Below are positions 11,091 to 22,895 of a stretch of DNA of 64,000 nt, piece by piece. Within the stretch, counting starts at the first letter, position 1. Every line of letters begins with the position of its first letter. The translations under genes were made by a program, and so were the position numbers. The stretch comes from Microstegium vimineum (taxonomy: Eukaryota; Streptophyta; Magnoliopsida; Poales; Poaceae): contig CM039129.1 in NCBI GenBank assembly GCA_022036555.1, positions 26,214,553-26,278,552 on the forward strand, read 5' to 3'. The notes under the pieces were generated by a model. It ran no database searches, was not told the DNA's origin, and saw only the letters and a list, made by a program, of their open reading frames with translations.

Positions 11091-13300
11091 ATGGGTGATA
11101 ACTCCGACGTTAACCAAAGGAACATCATTGAAGTCTCCGAGGCCAATCTAAAAGATGATCAGAGGCTGGCCATGGAGCGGGCTATGGAGGAATACAAGCA
11201 ATTGTATCTGAAATCCTTCAGCCTGAGCAGGAGCGGCGAAGCAATCCAGAAGCCAGATCCGCCGTTGCCACGGCAGGTCACGTATGATGGCAATCCTGGT
11301 AAGTTACAAGAGATGGTTAATTCTGCCTTAAATCAAGCATTAATTAGCCACTCCAGCGTGCTGTCCAATACTATGTACAATGTTGTCATGCAATCATTCA
11401 AAGAAGGACATGCACCTCGATATGTTGGTCCAGCGTATCATCAACCTGGATCGGCGTCTACAAACCCATCGGCAGCCCCAATGACGTCTTCCACTCCATG
11501 GATCCGTCTGCCGATGCGGTTACACCGCCAAGACCAAGTCCTGAAAGCGTCATCAAGCTCAGTGCAGATCTGGTGGCGTCGGCAATGTCAGGACCTACTA
11601 TCCAGAGTCATCCAGCGCCTGCCAACTGGTGGGGTTACGGTATGCCTTCAAATCCATCTACTGGTTCCGATCTGGTGCAGGGAGATAGTTCAGCTTGGAA
11701 GGGCTCTATGGCGTCGGCAATGCAATCACAGTCGGTGATCCCTATGATGCATTACTCTACGTCCTCTCCAACTATACAAGTGGCATCAGAGGATTTCCAA
11801 GTGATTCCTAAAATACCTATGATGCCACCATCGGCAAATTCTACGTCGATGCAACACACTATAGTAGCTGGAAGCCAACCTATGCTGGTAAATCCTCAGG
11901 CCGGAGTACTGGCACCTCAAGGTAACCAATTTGCTGACTACTCTAAGATGCAGGAGCAGCAGGTGCCAGTTAGCTATCAGCCATCGGTAAGTGACATACC
12001 GATGATTTACAATCCTGGATGGACTAACCAACCGCCGGTTCAACAGTCTGGCGCACCAATGTATCAGTATGGGAGTCCAGCAAGCATTCAGAATGGAGCA
12101 TCGATACAACAGCTGATGAGTTCAATGCCTCAGTATAATCCAGTGAATGTGCAACATTGCCCATCGGCAGGTCAGCCGATGCATAACGTCTAGATGACTG
12201 GTGCTGTGCCCATGTCAACTGTTCCGCATTATATTCTACCGATACCTGAAGGGGCGCATCAGCCGGCTCCACCAGTCAACAACCAGCCAATGAGTCGGCA
12301 GGAGCAGGATGCATATTGGACCGATAAGATTGCCGAAGTGATGAAAGAGCAATTCGGCATTAAACCCAAGGTCAATACATATTGTTATCGGACCCCATAT
12401 CCTCCAGCATATGATCTGATTCCTCTCCCAAATCGGTACAAGGTGCCGGATTTTACCAAATTCTCGGGCCAAGACGACACGTCAACAATGGAGCACATTA
12501 ACCGCTTCATTATCCAGTGCGGAGAAGCTGGCAGTAGAGAGGAATTGAGGGTGAGATTGTTCTCTTCATCATTGTCTAGATTGGCATTCACATGGTTTAT
12601 ATCATTGCCTCCAAACTCTGTAATCACATGGGCCGCTCTAGAGAGGTAGTTTCATAAATACTTCTTCGCTGCCATACATGAGAAGAAGATTACCGATTTG
12701 GTTAAGCTGAGGCAACGCAATGACGAATTGGTAGAGAACTTTGTTCAGAGGCTGCGAGACGTGAAGAATAAGTGCTACAGCCTGGTGCTTGATGATCGGC
12801 AATTGGTAGATTTGGCCTTCCAAGGATTACTGCCGCACATCAAAGATAAATACGCGTCTCAAGAGTTTGAAAGTCTGAGTCACCTTGTGCAAAGGATTGC
12901 CGATCAAGATATCAAAACCTTTGAACCTAGGAAGACTTGGACCTTCATTGGGCAAGAAGAAGATTTTGGGTCAGATGAAGAGTTGAGCATCGGTGCGGCC
13001 GAATGGGTGAAGCATAAGAAATCTGTGTCTTGCCCGTTCGGCCAGAAAGAAGATGAAAGGTTCACCTTTGACATCACCAAGGCTGATAGGATGTTTGACT
13101 TATTACTTCAAGAAGGGCGAATCAAGTTGGCGCCCAACGAAGTAATTCCATCGGCCGAAGAGCTCAAGAAAATCAGGTACTGCAAATGGCACAATGCGAC
13201 TTCTCACAGTACCAATGACTGCAAGGTATTCAGGCAGCAATTGTAGTCAGAGATTGAATCTGGACGCATCAAATTTGAAAATTCTAAGGTCCAGAAACCA
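11091..13300 (+). pseudogene. gag: Tat-E gag (broken)
   Basis: Capsid-type gag. The likely start is MGDNSD at 11091, 28 bp after the PBS; the same start context is seen in Tat-A and Tat-F. An N-terminal low-complexity Pro/Ser/Gln/Met-rich region (to ~12250) precedes the retrotransposon gag core (KFSGQDDTSTMEHINRFIIQ ... FISLPPNSVITWAALER ... FVQRLRDVKNKC), at about 12440-12900. A short Cys/His stretch (CKWHNATSHSTNDC) follows near 13180. A frameshift lies near 11490, and TAG stops lie at 12191, 12647 and 13244, where sister copies read Gln. The protein would form the virus-like particle in the cytoplasm. Not functional as it stands. Confidence 0.88.
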
Positions 13301-14776
13301 ATGAAGATTGATCAGCACCCATTTCCAAACAATATGGTGGAAACCAGTGGAAAAACCAAAGTGCTGACATCGGAAGCTGCCAGGAAGAATGCATCGGTAG
13401 ATCCTGACCATCAAGTAACTGAGCGTGATGAGAGGAGGTTTGCCGATGACAGAAAGGTTAAGAAAGTTGCCGATGAAGGTAGCAATGCCAACAGGGCTCC
13501 CGGTGTTATAATCACGCATAAGCAGCCAAGGCGGGACTATCGGCAATCACGAGAAGAGCGATATCGGCAGGAAGAAGACGAGCACCAAGAATGGCTTCGG
13601 CATAAGGACCACTGGAAGTGCCCCTTCTTCGTTCACTGTTGGGAAGAAGGCATCAAGCTGCCTACTGCCGATAATTGCCCCGAATGCAACGGATATTACA
13701 CTGCCGATCGGTCAGGTAAGAAACCTTGTTTTGATGATCGGACATCCAGGTATGCTAGGCCACTCAGAGAGAAGAGATCGGCACATGGCCAACTAGGGGG
13801 CAAGCTCAGCGCGCATAGCAGGCTTGGCAGGCGTGTTGATCAAGAGGAGCTTGAGGAGATGGCCAATGCAAGAGTTCCCGATGAAGAAGTGCTCTCCAGA
13901 GATCCAAACATCGGGAGGAGAGCCGATGCAAGCAACGGCAAGCAGCATCAGCCCGTCTGGAAGACCAAGCTCCCTCAGTGGTGCCCTAAGGGTCTAACAA
14001 AGACTCAGAAAAGAAGAATTCAGCGCGAGCACCGAAATGACTTGAATGACAATGAAGGTTCTTCAAGGGAAAAGCAGTGGAGGCCAAAACGCAAAGATCG
14101 GGATCCATCGGCAGAAATTAATATGGTCGTCATATTGCCAATGGAGTTCATGGCACCTGTCAGCGATGATGAAGAAACTGCAGGGATGGCGCAATTGGTC
14201 ATGGATCCGATGACAGCTGTCTTCGAGAAGCCTGTCGATGATGAGAGGCAGCACCTGAGGGCTCTGTTCGTTTAGGGCAAAGTAGATGGGCAGCCTGTAA
14301 CAAAGATGCTGGTAGATGGTGGCGCGTCAATAAACATAATGCCATATGTCATGTTCAGGAAGCTTGGAAAAGGCGACCAAGACTTAGTCAAAATGGACAT
14401 GAAGCTCAAAGACTTTGAAGGCAATGTGTCGCCAGCTATGGGAGCCGTATGTGTTGAATTAACCATCGGCAGCAAAACCTTGCCGACAACATTTTTTGTA
14501 ATTAGTGGCAAAGGCACCTACAACTTGCTCCTAGGAAGGGATTGGATTCATGCCAATTGTTGTATTCCTTCCACCATGCATCAAAGCCTTGTGCAGTGGG
14601 TCGGAGACAAGATTGAAGTCGTCCGAAGTGAGACCCCATCGATCGTTGCGTCGGCAGAATCGAAAACTTATGAGCAAACAAGATGCATATCAGGTGAAGC
14701 TTGGGACACGGAGTTCCTCAAAGTTGCCGATTACCAGTCGGTCCTGAAGAAGAGTGTTAATGGATTGGTTCGCTGA
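13301..14776 (+). pseudogene. pol: Tat-E gag C-terminal region and aspartic protease
   Basis: Charged, Arg/Glu-rich region (13301-14200) with a second Cys/His cluster (CPFFVHCWEEG then CPECNGYY, near 13620-13700). The retropepsin-like domain follows: LVDGGASINIMPY (14310-14350; DGG in place of the usual DTG/DSG) and LLLGRDWIH (near 14530). A TAG at 14273 replaces a Lys codon seen in the sister copies and separates the two parts. The protease would cut the Gag-Pol polyprotein. A DGGAS active-site form occurs in all three Tat copies here, so it is a family feature and not damage. Confidence 0.85.
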
Positions 14777-15949
14777 TGATGGAAAATTGGGATAGGGCTT
14801 CACGTCCGCCGATGATTTATTCGAGATAGACATCGGCGATGGTAGTAAACATAGGCCTACTTTTATTAGTGCTAAGATAGATTCCCAATGTAAACAGCGG
14901 TTAACTGATTTATTAAAGGAATACAAAGATTGTTTTGCTTGGGACTATATAGAAATGCCTGGTTTAGACTGATCGATAGTCGAACATCGGTTACCTATTA
15001 AGTCTGGTTACCAACCACATCGACAACCTACACGCCGATGCAACCCTAATATTTTACCTAACATTAAGGCTGAGATTACGAAGTTAATCGAAGCGGGTTT
15101 ATTCGGCAATGCCGATATGCCGAATGGATTTCTAATGTGGTTCCTGTGTATAAGAAAAATGGAAAACTTCGTGTTTGTATTTATTTCAGGAATCTTAACA
15201 AGGCTACACCGATGGATGCCTACCCGATGCCCGTTGCCGATCTGCTGATTGATGCTGCTGCTGGACATCAAATCATTAGCTTCATGGATGGTAATGTTGG
15301 ATATAATCAAATATTCATGGCTGAAGAAGACGTATCCAAGACTGCTTTTAGATGTCCAGGTCATGTCGGTTTATTTGAATGGGTTGTCATGACTTTTGGC
15401 TTGAAGAATTTCGGTGCTACTTATCAGAGAGCAATGAATTTTATTTTTCATAAGTACACCGGCACGATAGTCAAAATCTACATTGATGATGTGGTGGTTA
15501 AGTCTGGAAATTTTGAGAAGCATCTTGCCGATTTGCGAAAAAAATTGGAATGCACAAGGGAGCATGGGTTGAAGATGAATCCTAACAAGTGTGCATTTGG
15601 TGTATCGGCAGGTCAGTTTCTGGGTTTTATGGTGCATCAAAGAGGCATTGAGATCGGCAGAGAATCTATTGATGCAATTAACAAAGTGGTTGCTCCTACA
15701 AACAAGACTGAGCTGCAATCCTTGATCAGCAAGATTAATTTCATTAGAAGATTTATATCCAACTTATCTGGTAAGATTAAATCTTTTAGTCCATTGTTAA
15801 AGCTGAAAGCCGATCAAGAGTTTACATGGAAAGAAGAACAACAGTTAGCCTTGGAGGAGATCAAGAGATATTTGGTGAACCCTCTGGTCCTGGTTCCACC
15901 TCAACACGGAACACGGGAAACCTTTCAGATTGTATCTGTCTGTCGATGA
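14777..15949 (+). pseudogene. pol: Tat-E reverse transcriptase
   Basis: Pol N-terminal linker (SADDLFEIDIGDGSK, FAWDYIEMPGL) followed by the RT. Visible motifs are VPVYKKNGKLRVCIYFRNLN (Asp to Tyr at the usual DFRNLN), ISFMDGNVGYNQI, MTFGLKNFGATYQRAMN and the catalytic YIDDVVVKS at about 15478, then the thumb/connection (GFMVHQRGIEI, LQSLISKINFIRRFI). Breaks: TGA at 14970 where Tat-F has CGA (Arg), a frame change near 15110, and another at about 15930 into the RNase H frame. It would copy element RNA to DNA. Confidence 0.9.
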
Positions 15950-16730
15950 CAGTGTTATCGGATCAACCTTAATTCAAGAATTTGAAGGGAAAGAACGTGT
16001 AATATACTATTTAAGCAGAAGGTTAGTGGATGCTCAGACCAGGTATTCATCCATAGAAAGATTATGCTTGTGTTTATATTTCTCTTGCCTAATGTTGAGG
16101 CATTATTTATTGTCGGCTGAATGCACTGTTATCTGCAAAGATGATGTGGTTAAGTATATGCTATCAATGCCGATATTAAGTGGAAGAATCGGCAACTGGA
16201 TTCTGGTACTTTCAGAATTTGATTTAAGGTATGAATCAGCTAAGGCAGTTAAAGGTCAAGTGATGGCCGATTTCGTTACTCAGCATTGCAGTATGGTAAG
16301 CTCTGTGGAAATTTCTCCTTGGACTTTGTTCTTTGATGGATCTACATGCAAAGAGGGAGCAGGTATCGGTGTTCTTTTAATTTCACCCCGAGGACGGAAG
16401 TATGAGATTTCGTTGCCGATTGTTGCTACATCAACGAACAATCAGGCTGAATATCAAGCTTTAATAAAGGGGTTGGAGTTACTCCAGGAAGTTCGTGCCG
16501 ATGTCATTGAAATCTTTGGCGACTCTATGTTGGTGATCAATCAATTGACTGGAGTATATGAATACAAAAGTGAAGTGTTGATTGTGCACCATGTGAGGTG
16601 TTTACAATTATTGAAAGAATTCAAAGAATATCGCCTTGAACATATTCCTAGGTTGCATAATGAAGAGGCCAATCGGTTAGCACAGAGTGCTTCAGGATAT
16701 CAGTCGATTCAAGAAGTCGTGACATCGGTA
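15930..16730 (+). CDS. pol: Tat-E RNase H and second (archaeal-like) RNase H domain
   Basis: Part of one open frame, 15930-17996. The first RNase H follows RT (IGSTLIQEFEGKERVIYYLS, then ADFVTQH near 16270). A second RNase H-like domain begins at about 16320: LFFDGSTCKEGAGIG, TNNQAEYQALIKGLELL, FGDSMLVINQLTG and LHNEEANRLAQSASG, that is the D-E-D-type catalytic pattern. The duplicated RNase H is a known hallmark of Tat-lineage Gypsy elements. The domain removes the RNA strand during cDNA synthesis. Confidence 0.88.
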
Positions 16731-17996
16731 ACGGTTGCCGATGACTGGAGAAAAGAAATTGCCGATTACTTAAAAAATCCGTCTAAGAGGGTTGAAAGGC
16801 GTCTGAGGTTTCAAGCTACCAAGTATGTGCTCCTCGATGATGAGTTGTATTATTGGACGATTGATGGAGTCTTGCTCAAATGCCTCGGTGAAGAAGAATC
16901 AAAAGAATTGATGGGCGAGATCCATGAGGGTGTCTGTGGAGCACATCAATCGGCATTCAAAATGAAGTGGATGGTTAGGCGGAATGGATATTATTGGCCG
17001 AAAATTCTTGAAGATTACTTCAACTATTTTAAAGGGTGCCAGGATTGTCAGAAGTTTGGTAATGTACAGAGGGCACCTGCATCGGCAATGAATCCTATAA
17101 TCAAGCCTTGGCCGTTTAGAGGGTGGGCTATTGATCTCATCGGTCAAATTTATCCACCATCAAGTAAAGGGCATAAGTTTATACTCGTTGCTACCGATTA
17201 CTTCACGAAATGGGTTGAGGCCATTCCTTTAAAGAAGGTAACATCGACAAACATGGTGGATTTTGTAAAAGAACACATTGTTTACCGTTTCGGTATTCCT
17301 CAAACTATTACTACCGATCAAGGAACCATGTTCACATCGAGAGAGTTTGATGAATTTGCTGCTAGTATGGGGTTCAAGGTATTGAATTCTTCTCCTTATT
17401 ATGCTCAAGCTAACGATCAGGCTGAAGCCACTAATAAAGGAGTTATCAAGATTATCAAGCGCAAGATTGAAGAGAACCTTAGAAGGTGGCATGTGGTGTT
17501 AAATGAAGCCCTATGGTCGTATCGGATGGCTTGTCATAGTGCAACCAAAGTTTCGCCGTATCAGTTAGTCTATGGACACGATGCTGTCTTGCCTTGGGAA
17601 ATTAAAGCTTGTTCCAGGCGATTATCTTTTCAAGATCAGTTGACGACCGATGATTATGCTACTCTTATGAGGGATGAGTTGGAAGATTTAGCAAGTCATC
17701 GGTTGAGGGCTCTAATCAGCATTGACAAGAAAAGGGTTGCCAGATGGTATGACAAGAAAGTAAAAGTGAAGCAATTTGCCGATGGTGATCTGGTATGGCA
17801 GTTGATTTTTCCGATTGGGACTAAGAGTTCTAAGTTTGGAAAATGGTCTCCTAATTGGGAAGGTCCTTATCGGATAAAACAGTCTGCTCCTGGTAATGCT
17901 TATATTCTAGAAACTCTCGAAGGAGTTGCATTTTCAAGCGCAATCAATGGTAAATACTTGAAGAAATATTACCCTAGTATTTGGGTAGACGTATAG
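16731..17996 (+). CDS. pol: Tat-E integrase
   Basis: Continues the same open frame as the RNase H domains and ends with TAG at 17994-17996. The zinc-binding HHCC region is visible (EIHEGVCGAHQ ... CQDCQKFG, 16920-17060), then the catalytic core with Asp in WAIDLIG (~17130), Asp in TTDQGTMF (~17320) and Glu in AQANDQAEATNK (~17415), and a C-terminal region with SPNWEGPYRIKQ (~17850). It would insert the cDNA with 5-bp target duplications, which is what the flanks show. It converges on the antisense gene, whose stop is 122 bp downstream. Confidence 0.9.
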   Translation, partial: TVADDWRKEIADYLKNPSKRVERRLRFQATKYVLLDDELYYWTIDGVLLKCLGEEESKELMGEIHEGVCGAHQSAFKMKWMVRRNGYYWPKILEDYFNYFKGCQDCQKFGNVQRAPASAMNPIIKPWPFRGWAIDLIGQIYPPSSKGHKFILVATDYFTKWVEAIPLKKVTSTNMVDFVKEHIVYRFGIPQTITTDQGTMFTSREFDEFAASMGFKVLNSSPYYAQANDQAEATNKGVIKIIKRKIEENLRRWHVVLNEALWSYRMACHSATKVSPYQLVYGHDAVLPWEIKACSRRLSFQDQLTTDDYATLMRDELEDLASHRLRALISIDKKRVARWYDKKVKVKQFADGDLVWQLIFPIGTKSSKFGKWSPNWEGPYRIKQSAPGNAYILETLEGVAFSSAINGKYLKKYYPSIWVDV

Positions 17997-18118
17997 CATG
18001 CTCGTTTGAATGCCGATGAAAGAGAAAGTTATAATACGTCGGTAAAAGCGTACTGACATTATACTACAGAGCAAAATCAAGTGTCAATGTTACATTTGAT
18101 ACGATGAATTGTAATAAA

Positions 18119-21100
18119 TTACAACAAGGATTGGATGGCTGATATCGCACGTAGGCGAATTTGCTCTATTTCCTCTATCTCCTTGGCATCGGCGTCGGCA
18201 GACCCTTCGATCGGCTTGAGCTTCTTCTTCAGCGCGATTGCTTGTCGGGCGTTTATGTCCCTTTCTTGTCGAAGAGCTTTGACGGTATCAGGCAGCTGAG
18301 CTTTCTTCTGGTTAGCTATGTTCAAAGCTTCTTCAACCTTTCTTAATTCGGCCTGCAGCTCTTCCCTCTTTGCCAATAGGTGAACTATTTCTTGCTCAAG
18401 GTTAGTGCCAGAGGCTTCTACTTGGCCGATGCTCTTATGCTTCTCATCGGCAAATTGCTTGAACTTGAGCATCTCCTCTCTAAGCTTGGACTGGGCATTC
18501 CTATCGGCAAGACGACGTGAGACCCGTTGGTATTGGAGTTGGCGGCTCTCAAGGAATGCTGCCTGGAAGAGGATCTCTTCTGTATCGGTAGAGAGGTGGC
18601 CTTGGATGTTCTTGAAAGCTATCTTTGCTGCAGTAGAGTCTTGGACAAGCTGGGATGTGTCTTGTTGTAGCAGAGAAAGCAGTGCTTCAAGCTTGAGTTT
18701 GACCTCTGCCGATAAAGTTGGAGCAGAGCTTTCTTCATCTTTGTCTTCATCGGGAGGATTGACGGCGAAGGAGAATAGGCTATCTGCTAGAGCGAAAGCT
18801 TCTTGGTTCTCATCCTCGTCATGGAGGTTGACGCCGAAAGAAAACAGGCTGTCTGGAGAGTCTTAGGCCTGAAAAAGAAAAGGTTAAGATGTGCCGATCA
18901 TAAGGTTATACTGCGAATTTTTAGGTAACTGACTTACCATCTTGAAGCGGATTTCTTGCCTGGGACTTGGCATGTCGGCTGGTACAGCCTCATCCTGGAG
19001 ATCGGCAGCAGTTGCCGATGAGCACGCTTCTGTTGGGGAAGTAGTTGGCATTGTTGGTGCTGTTGATGGCGCTGTCTTTGCTGTTGTGATCGGTTCCTGT
19101 GGTAGTGGTGCCGTCCCCTAGTCAGGATTCTCATCTCGTGTAGGCACTGGTGTCGATACTAATGTTGTTGTTGGTTCCTGCGGTGGCGGCGTTGCTACCT
19201 GGATCGAGGTTTCTTCCACTGGCTATTTAGGAGCAGATGCCGATGGTTGTTCTACTATTGGGACATCGGTAGGAGTTGGTGATGCAGCTGGGATAGCTCG
19301 CCTCAAGCGTTTCCATTTTGGCGCAGCAGTAGGCGAACCAGCCCGTTTTTGTTGCGAAGCCTGGGGGCATCGGCAGTAGGAGTTGGGGAGGTTCGTACGT
19401 TTGGAGCAGCTGCCGATGGTCTCATTGCCTGAAAATATTTAGTGCAAGTTACATAAAGTAAATGTTGCCGATGAGCAGTATGTGATCGGTATAAGTAAAG
19501 ATAAGATTTACTGCAAAAGCCCGTGTCAATGCAGCAGCAACAGCCGATGTAGCCGTGGTTTTTGCAGGCGTCGACTTGGGCTTGAGAGTAACCTTAGGTA
19601 CCTTCTAAGGGGTGAAGGCAGCCAGTGTGGGAGCATTGTGGCCGATGATTGATATTGGGCTCATCACTCGGACATGGAAAGGCTTGCCACTCCTGCTTAT
19701 TTTGGGGATCGGATCGTCAGCCTGTTGAACAAGAAGGTTAGATACCGATGATAGAGGTAAATAATAAGGAATGCATTGGACTAAAGCTTACCGCATCATC
19801 GGGAATGGTGTAGTTGACGTCAATCAAATGCCAATAATGGTGTGATGACTTGGCAAACAGTTGATGTCTCCATTCTTGCCACCAAAACTTGTATTCTTCT
19901 GTGATGAAAGAAGTCGGTGCCCAGGAGGATAGATCAATGTCTGATATGTCGACATCGGGAGGTAGATTGACGACTTTGTTCCAGTCCATGGCGCTGGAGA
20001 TGACTTGTCTTGGTTTTACAACCTTGGCATAGCAGAGCTTGATCGGTAGTTGGCCAAATGCCAGTTGTCTTGCCACTACCGATGGGTAATAGAATTCAAA
20101 GGATGGAGGAGCATTCTTCCCAGTTCCGAAAATATTAACTGGAATGGCTCGGGGAACAATGCTGGCCTTCATGATCACTTCATTCTGAGGCACATTCCCA
20201 TCGGTAAGGTTGAATAGCAAGGGGAATCGGTTGTCCTTGTCGATGTAAGGCCACCAAAGCCGTTCTGCAGCAGGGATTCCGTTGTAGAACTTTTGGAAGA
20301 ATCTGCCAAACTGGTCTGCATCTGCATCGGTTCCTGGCAGTACTATGGTGACCTCGCCAAAATTGAGTGGCGGACGAGTTGCCGATTCATCATCCCCATA
20401 CTCGTAATCTTCTGCTATGTCCCTTGGGAATTGCTGGTTGAATAGGTCAAATTGAAGAACCTTGTACATGTGTGCATTTAACCACATGTTTATGAACCAC
20501 CAGGGACCTCCAAGGTTGCCGATGGGCTCACCTAGCAAAAGTTTCTTGGATACTTGGTGCAGGAGGTGGTATACCGATCCGAGAAGATATCGGCTGAGAG
20601 GGAGTCTTGTTCCATCGGCAAGGAGTTCTGCTGCTGGAAGATGCATGGTGGTAGGTCCGACCGCTCTGCCATAGAAGATGAATTTTTCTAGCCACATATT
20701 CAGAAAAATGACGTACTCTATTTGGCCTACCGATCCGGTCTTTTGGTACTCCTAGATGTAACCGGTCCAGCCGCCGATGTTCCGTGTGTTCACCTTATAC
20801 TCAGCTTTCCTGTGGAAGAAGGCTAGGACATCGGCAGAAGAGACATCAAGGCTGGTCAGCATATGGACATCGGCAAGGGTAGGAGTGGGTGGTCCATGTC
20901 TGAATAAAAAGGCATTCATTGTGTCGGACCAAAAGTAGGACGCCGCTATCATCATGTTCTCATTTTTCTCCATATCGGCAATGGAAAGTCTGATAGATTG
21001 GTCTAGATTGCGCTCTCCCCAATAAACCTGCTGTGTTCTAATTACCCTAAGGTACCAGTTCTTCCACCCCTTGGTTGGTTTGGGCCATGAACAGAAAGCA

Positions 21101-21390
21101 TCCTTCCATAACCCTAAGTTGAAGCACTCAGATTTAAAGGGGATGCGGTTGGCTTCTGCGTTGATCAAATTGATGGGATCTGGGTTTCCCATTGGACCTA
21201 AGCAGTTGAAATTGGATTGCACGATAGGGATTACTATTCTGTTGTACAGTTCCTAGGTTTTGAAAGAGGAAAGAAGGATCAAAGAAAGAAAAGGGGAAAA
21301 GATTGCAAAATTCATACGGAAAAGGAACTTGCAGAAAACAGAGTAAGGGAGAGATCGATTTACTTTGGGGACGTCGACGTGGATCGCCAT
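18119..21390 (-). pseudogene. Antisense PMD/coiled-coil gene of Tat-E
   Basis: Same gene as in Tat-C. Exons on the minus strand: 21390-21364, 21252-19792 (again exactly 1461 nt), 19721-19512 (210 nt), 19428-18938 and 18868-18119 (750 nt). PMD motifs are clear (SYFWSDTMNAFLFRHG, PLSRYLLGSVYHLLHQ, GGPWWFINMWLNAH). The exon 4 linker is damaged (length not divisible by three, stops near 19120 and 19220). Exon 5 starts with a TAA where Tat-A and Tat-C have Gln, then keeps a long coiled coil. A stop also lies near 20755. Conserved introns and exon lengths show that the gene belongs to the family and is spliced. Confidence 0.88.
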
Positions 21391-21818
21391 TGAAGATGGA
21401 GGAGTTCTTGCGGAACGTATTTGGCTTGAAGAAGGTGCTGTTGCTTGAGCTCGTGGAGCTGTTCTTCGGAATCGCTGTTAGTGTTGAAGACGCCGGGGTT
21501 GAAGACGGAAGAAGGTGAAAAGTGAAAGAAGGCCCAGGGTAAAAAGTAAGTTGGATCGTGGTAACTTTTATAAACCTAGGTCAGGGGTATTTTGGAATTT
21601 CTGCATGTACTGTACAGGAATGTGGAGAGGCCTGCAGTGGATGTGCGCGATAATAAAGGAGATATGGTTGGATTTGCAACTATTTGTGCTATAGTCGAGG
21701 AATTTTATTAATAAATTGCAGTTCTGTGCGCGGAGATCAAGGAAGTTGTGCAGTTATCTCAGAATGAACGGCTACAGTAGAGAGAATTTCGGCGCGTAAA
21801 ATATTATACACTCCGAAA
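21391..21818 (-). promoter_or_regulatory. Leader/promoter region of the Tat-E antisense gene
   Basis: Non-coding stretch between the antisense ATG and the element's PPT, homologous to the matching region of Tat-C and Tat-F. It must contain the start of the antisense transcript if the gene is transcribed. No clear TATA box was found. Confidence 0.45.
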
Positions 21819-21830
21819 TTGGGGGGCATG
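21819..21830 (+). other. Polypurine tract of Tat-E
   Basis: ttggggggcatg directly precedes the 3' LTR. It is the expected plus-strand primer site, and the same G-run is found before the other Tat 3' LTRs. Confidence 0.8.
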
Positions 21831-22895
21831 TGTTGACACCATTTTTGGCACGTGTCAAATGAATTAAGACTTGTGTTGATCGGTGGCTGTTTTCTATCGG
21901 CGTTGGAAAGTTATCAGTTGAATTTACCGATGAGAAAGAATGCTACAGGAAAGATAAGTTTGCTGCCGATGGAGGCTGGATGATTCTTGCCGACAAGGGT
22001 TAATTGGTGAAGTCAAGTCGCCCGAGCTGCAAAGTTGTTGATGCCGATCGCCGATGAGGAGATGTTGCCGATGCCGATAGAAGGTTGCCAGTACAAGGTT
22101 GCCGATCGGAAAGTATTGCCGATGCCGATGGGTAGGGGGTGCCGATGGGCACAGGGTGACTTAGCGGTTGACGTCAGCAAGGGATAGTTGATGGTGAAAA
22201 AAGGAAGTCATGGATTGAAAGAATCTGCTGATGGAAAGTTTTCATCGAAAGAAGGATATAAGGAAACTGATGATTTTATACCAGTATTAATATAGTAGTT
22301 TGAGTCTGACTCTTGCACGAGTCGTTTGTTTCCTTTAAAATAGGGGTGTCTGTTTAGGAAAATAATATTGTTATTTGGGTCTGACTCCTACGCGACTCAG
22401 TTATTTCCTTTAAAGTAGGAGTTTTGTTTAGGAAAGGTACGAGTTGTGTCTCTGTACAAGTCTCTATGAGGGAGTATAAATATGTGCCCAAGGGCTGCGT
22501 GTAAATCAATCATATCAAATCAAATCAATTTACTCTTATTCTACTTTTACTGCAATTTATCCTTTTTGCATTAGTCTTAGTTTATCTACGAGTTCTTCAA
22601 GCTTCGATGGGCCGCATCACCTTGATCTCCGTCAAACCCTTGTAAGTTCCGCGTGGGAGTACCTCTGAGCTTTGACATCCGGGCGCATCTTTGTTGTCTC
22701 GTTCAGCTCTGCTCTAGTTATCCTGATCAAGTCTGAGTCTTGGCATCCGGGCGTATCACCGTTGTCCTGTTCAGATCTTGTTCTAGTTATCGTCCTTGTC
22801 GATTAACTGGTCAAATCGACTGGCACACCCTCGGATATCGAATTTCGGGTATAAGCCCGAGGTGTTCGCAGATCCTGACGCTTTTTGTGTCAACA
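21831..22895 (+). repeat. Tat-E 3' LTR
   Basis: 1065 bp, tgttgaca...tgtcaaca, aligned over its full length with 9973-11038. It is followed by the TSD cgtgg, after which Gyp-D LTR sequence resumes (ccttgttgtaaccctgaag, also at 29180). Confidence 0.95.

Larger units (their letters stand above)
9973..22895 (+). mobile_element. Tat-E: full-length Tat-like Gypsy element
   Basis: 12.9 kb, with LTRs at 9973-11038 and 21831-22895 (about 30 differences by eye) and TSD cgtgg (9968-9972, 22896-22900). Order: LTR, PBS, gag, protease, RT, RNase H, second RNase H, integrase, antisense PMD gene, PPT, LTR. The second RNase H and the antisense ORF before the 3' LTR are traits of the Tat/Retand side of Gypsy. 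All major domains are present, but scattered stop codons and frameshifts make it inactive. It is among the youngest layers, sitting inside an LTR of Gyp-D. Confidence 0.95.
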
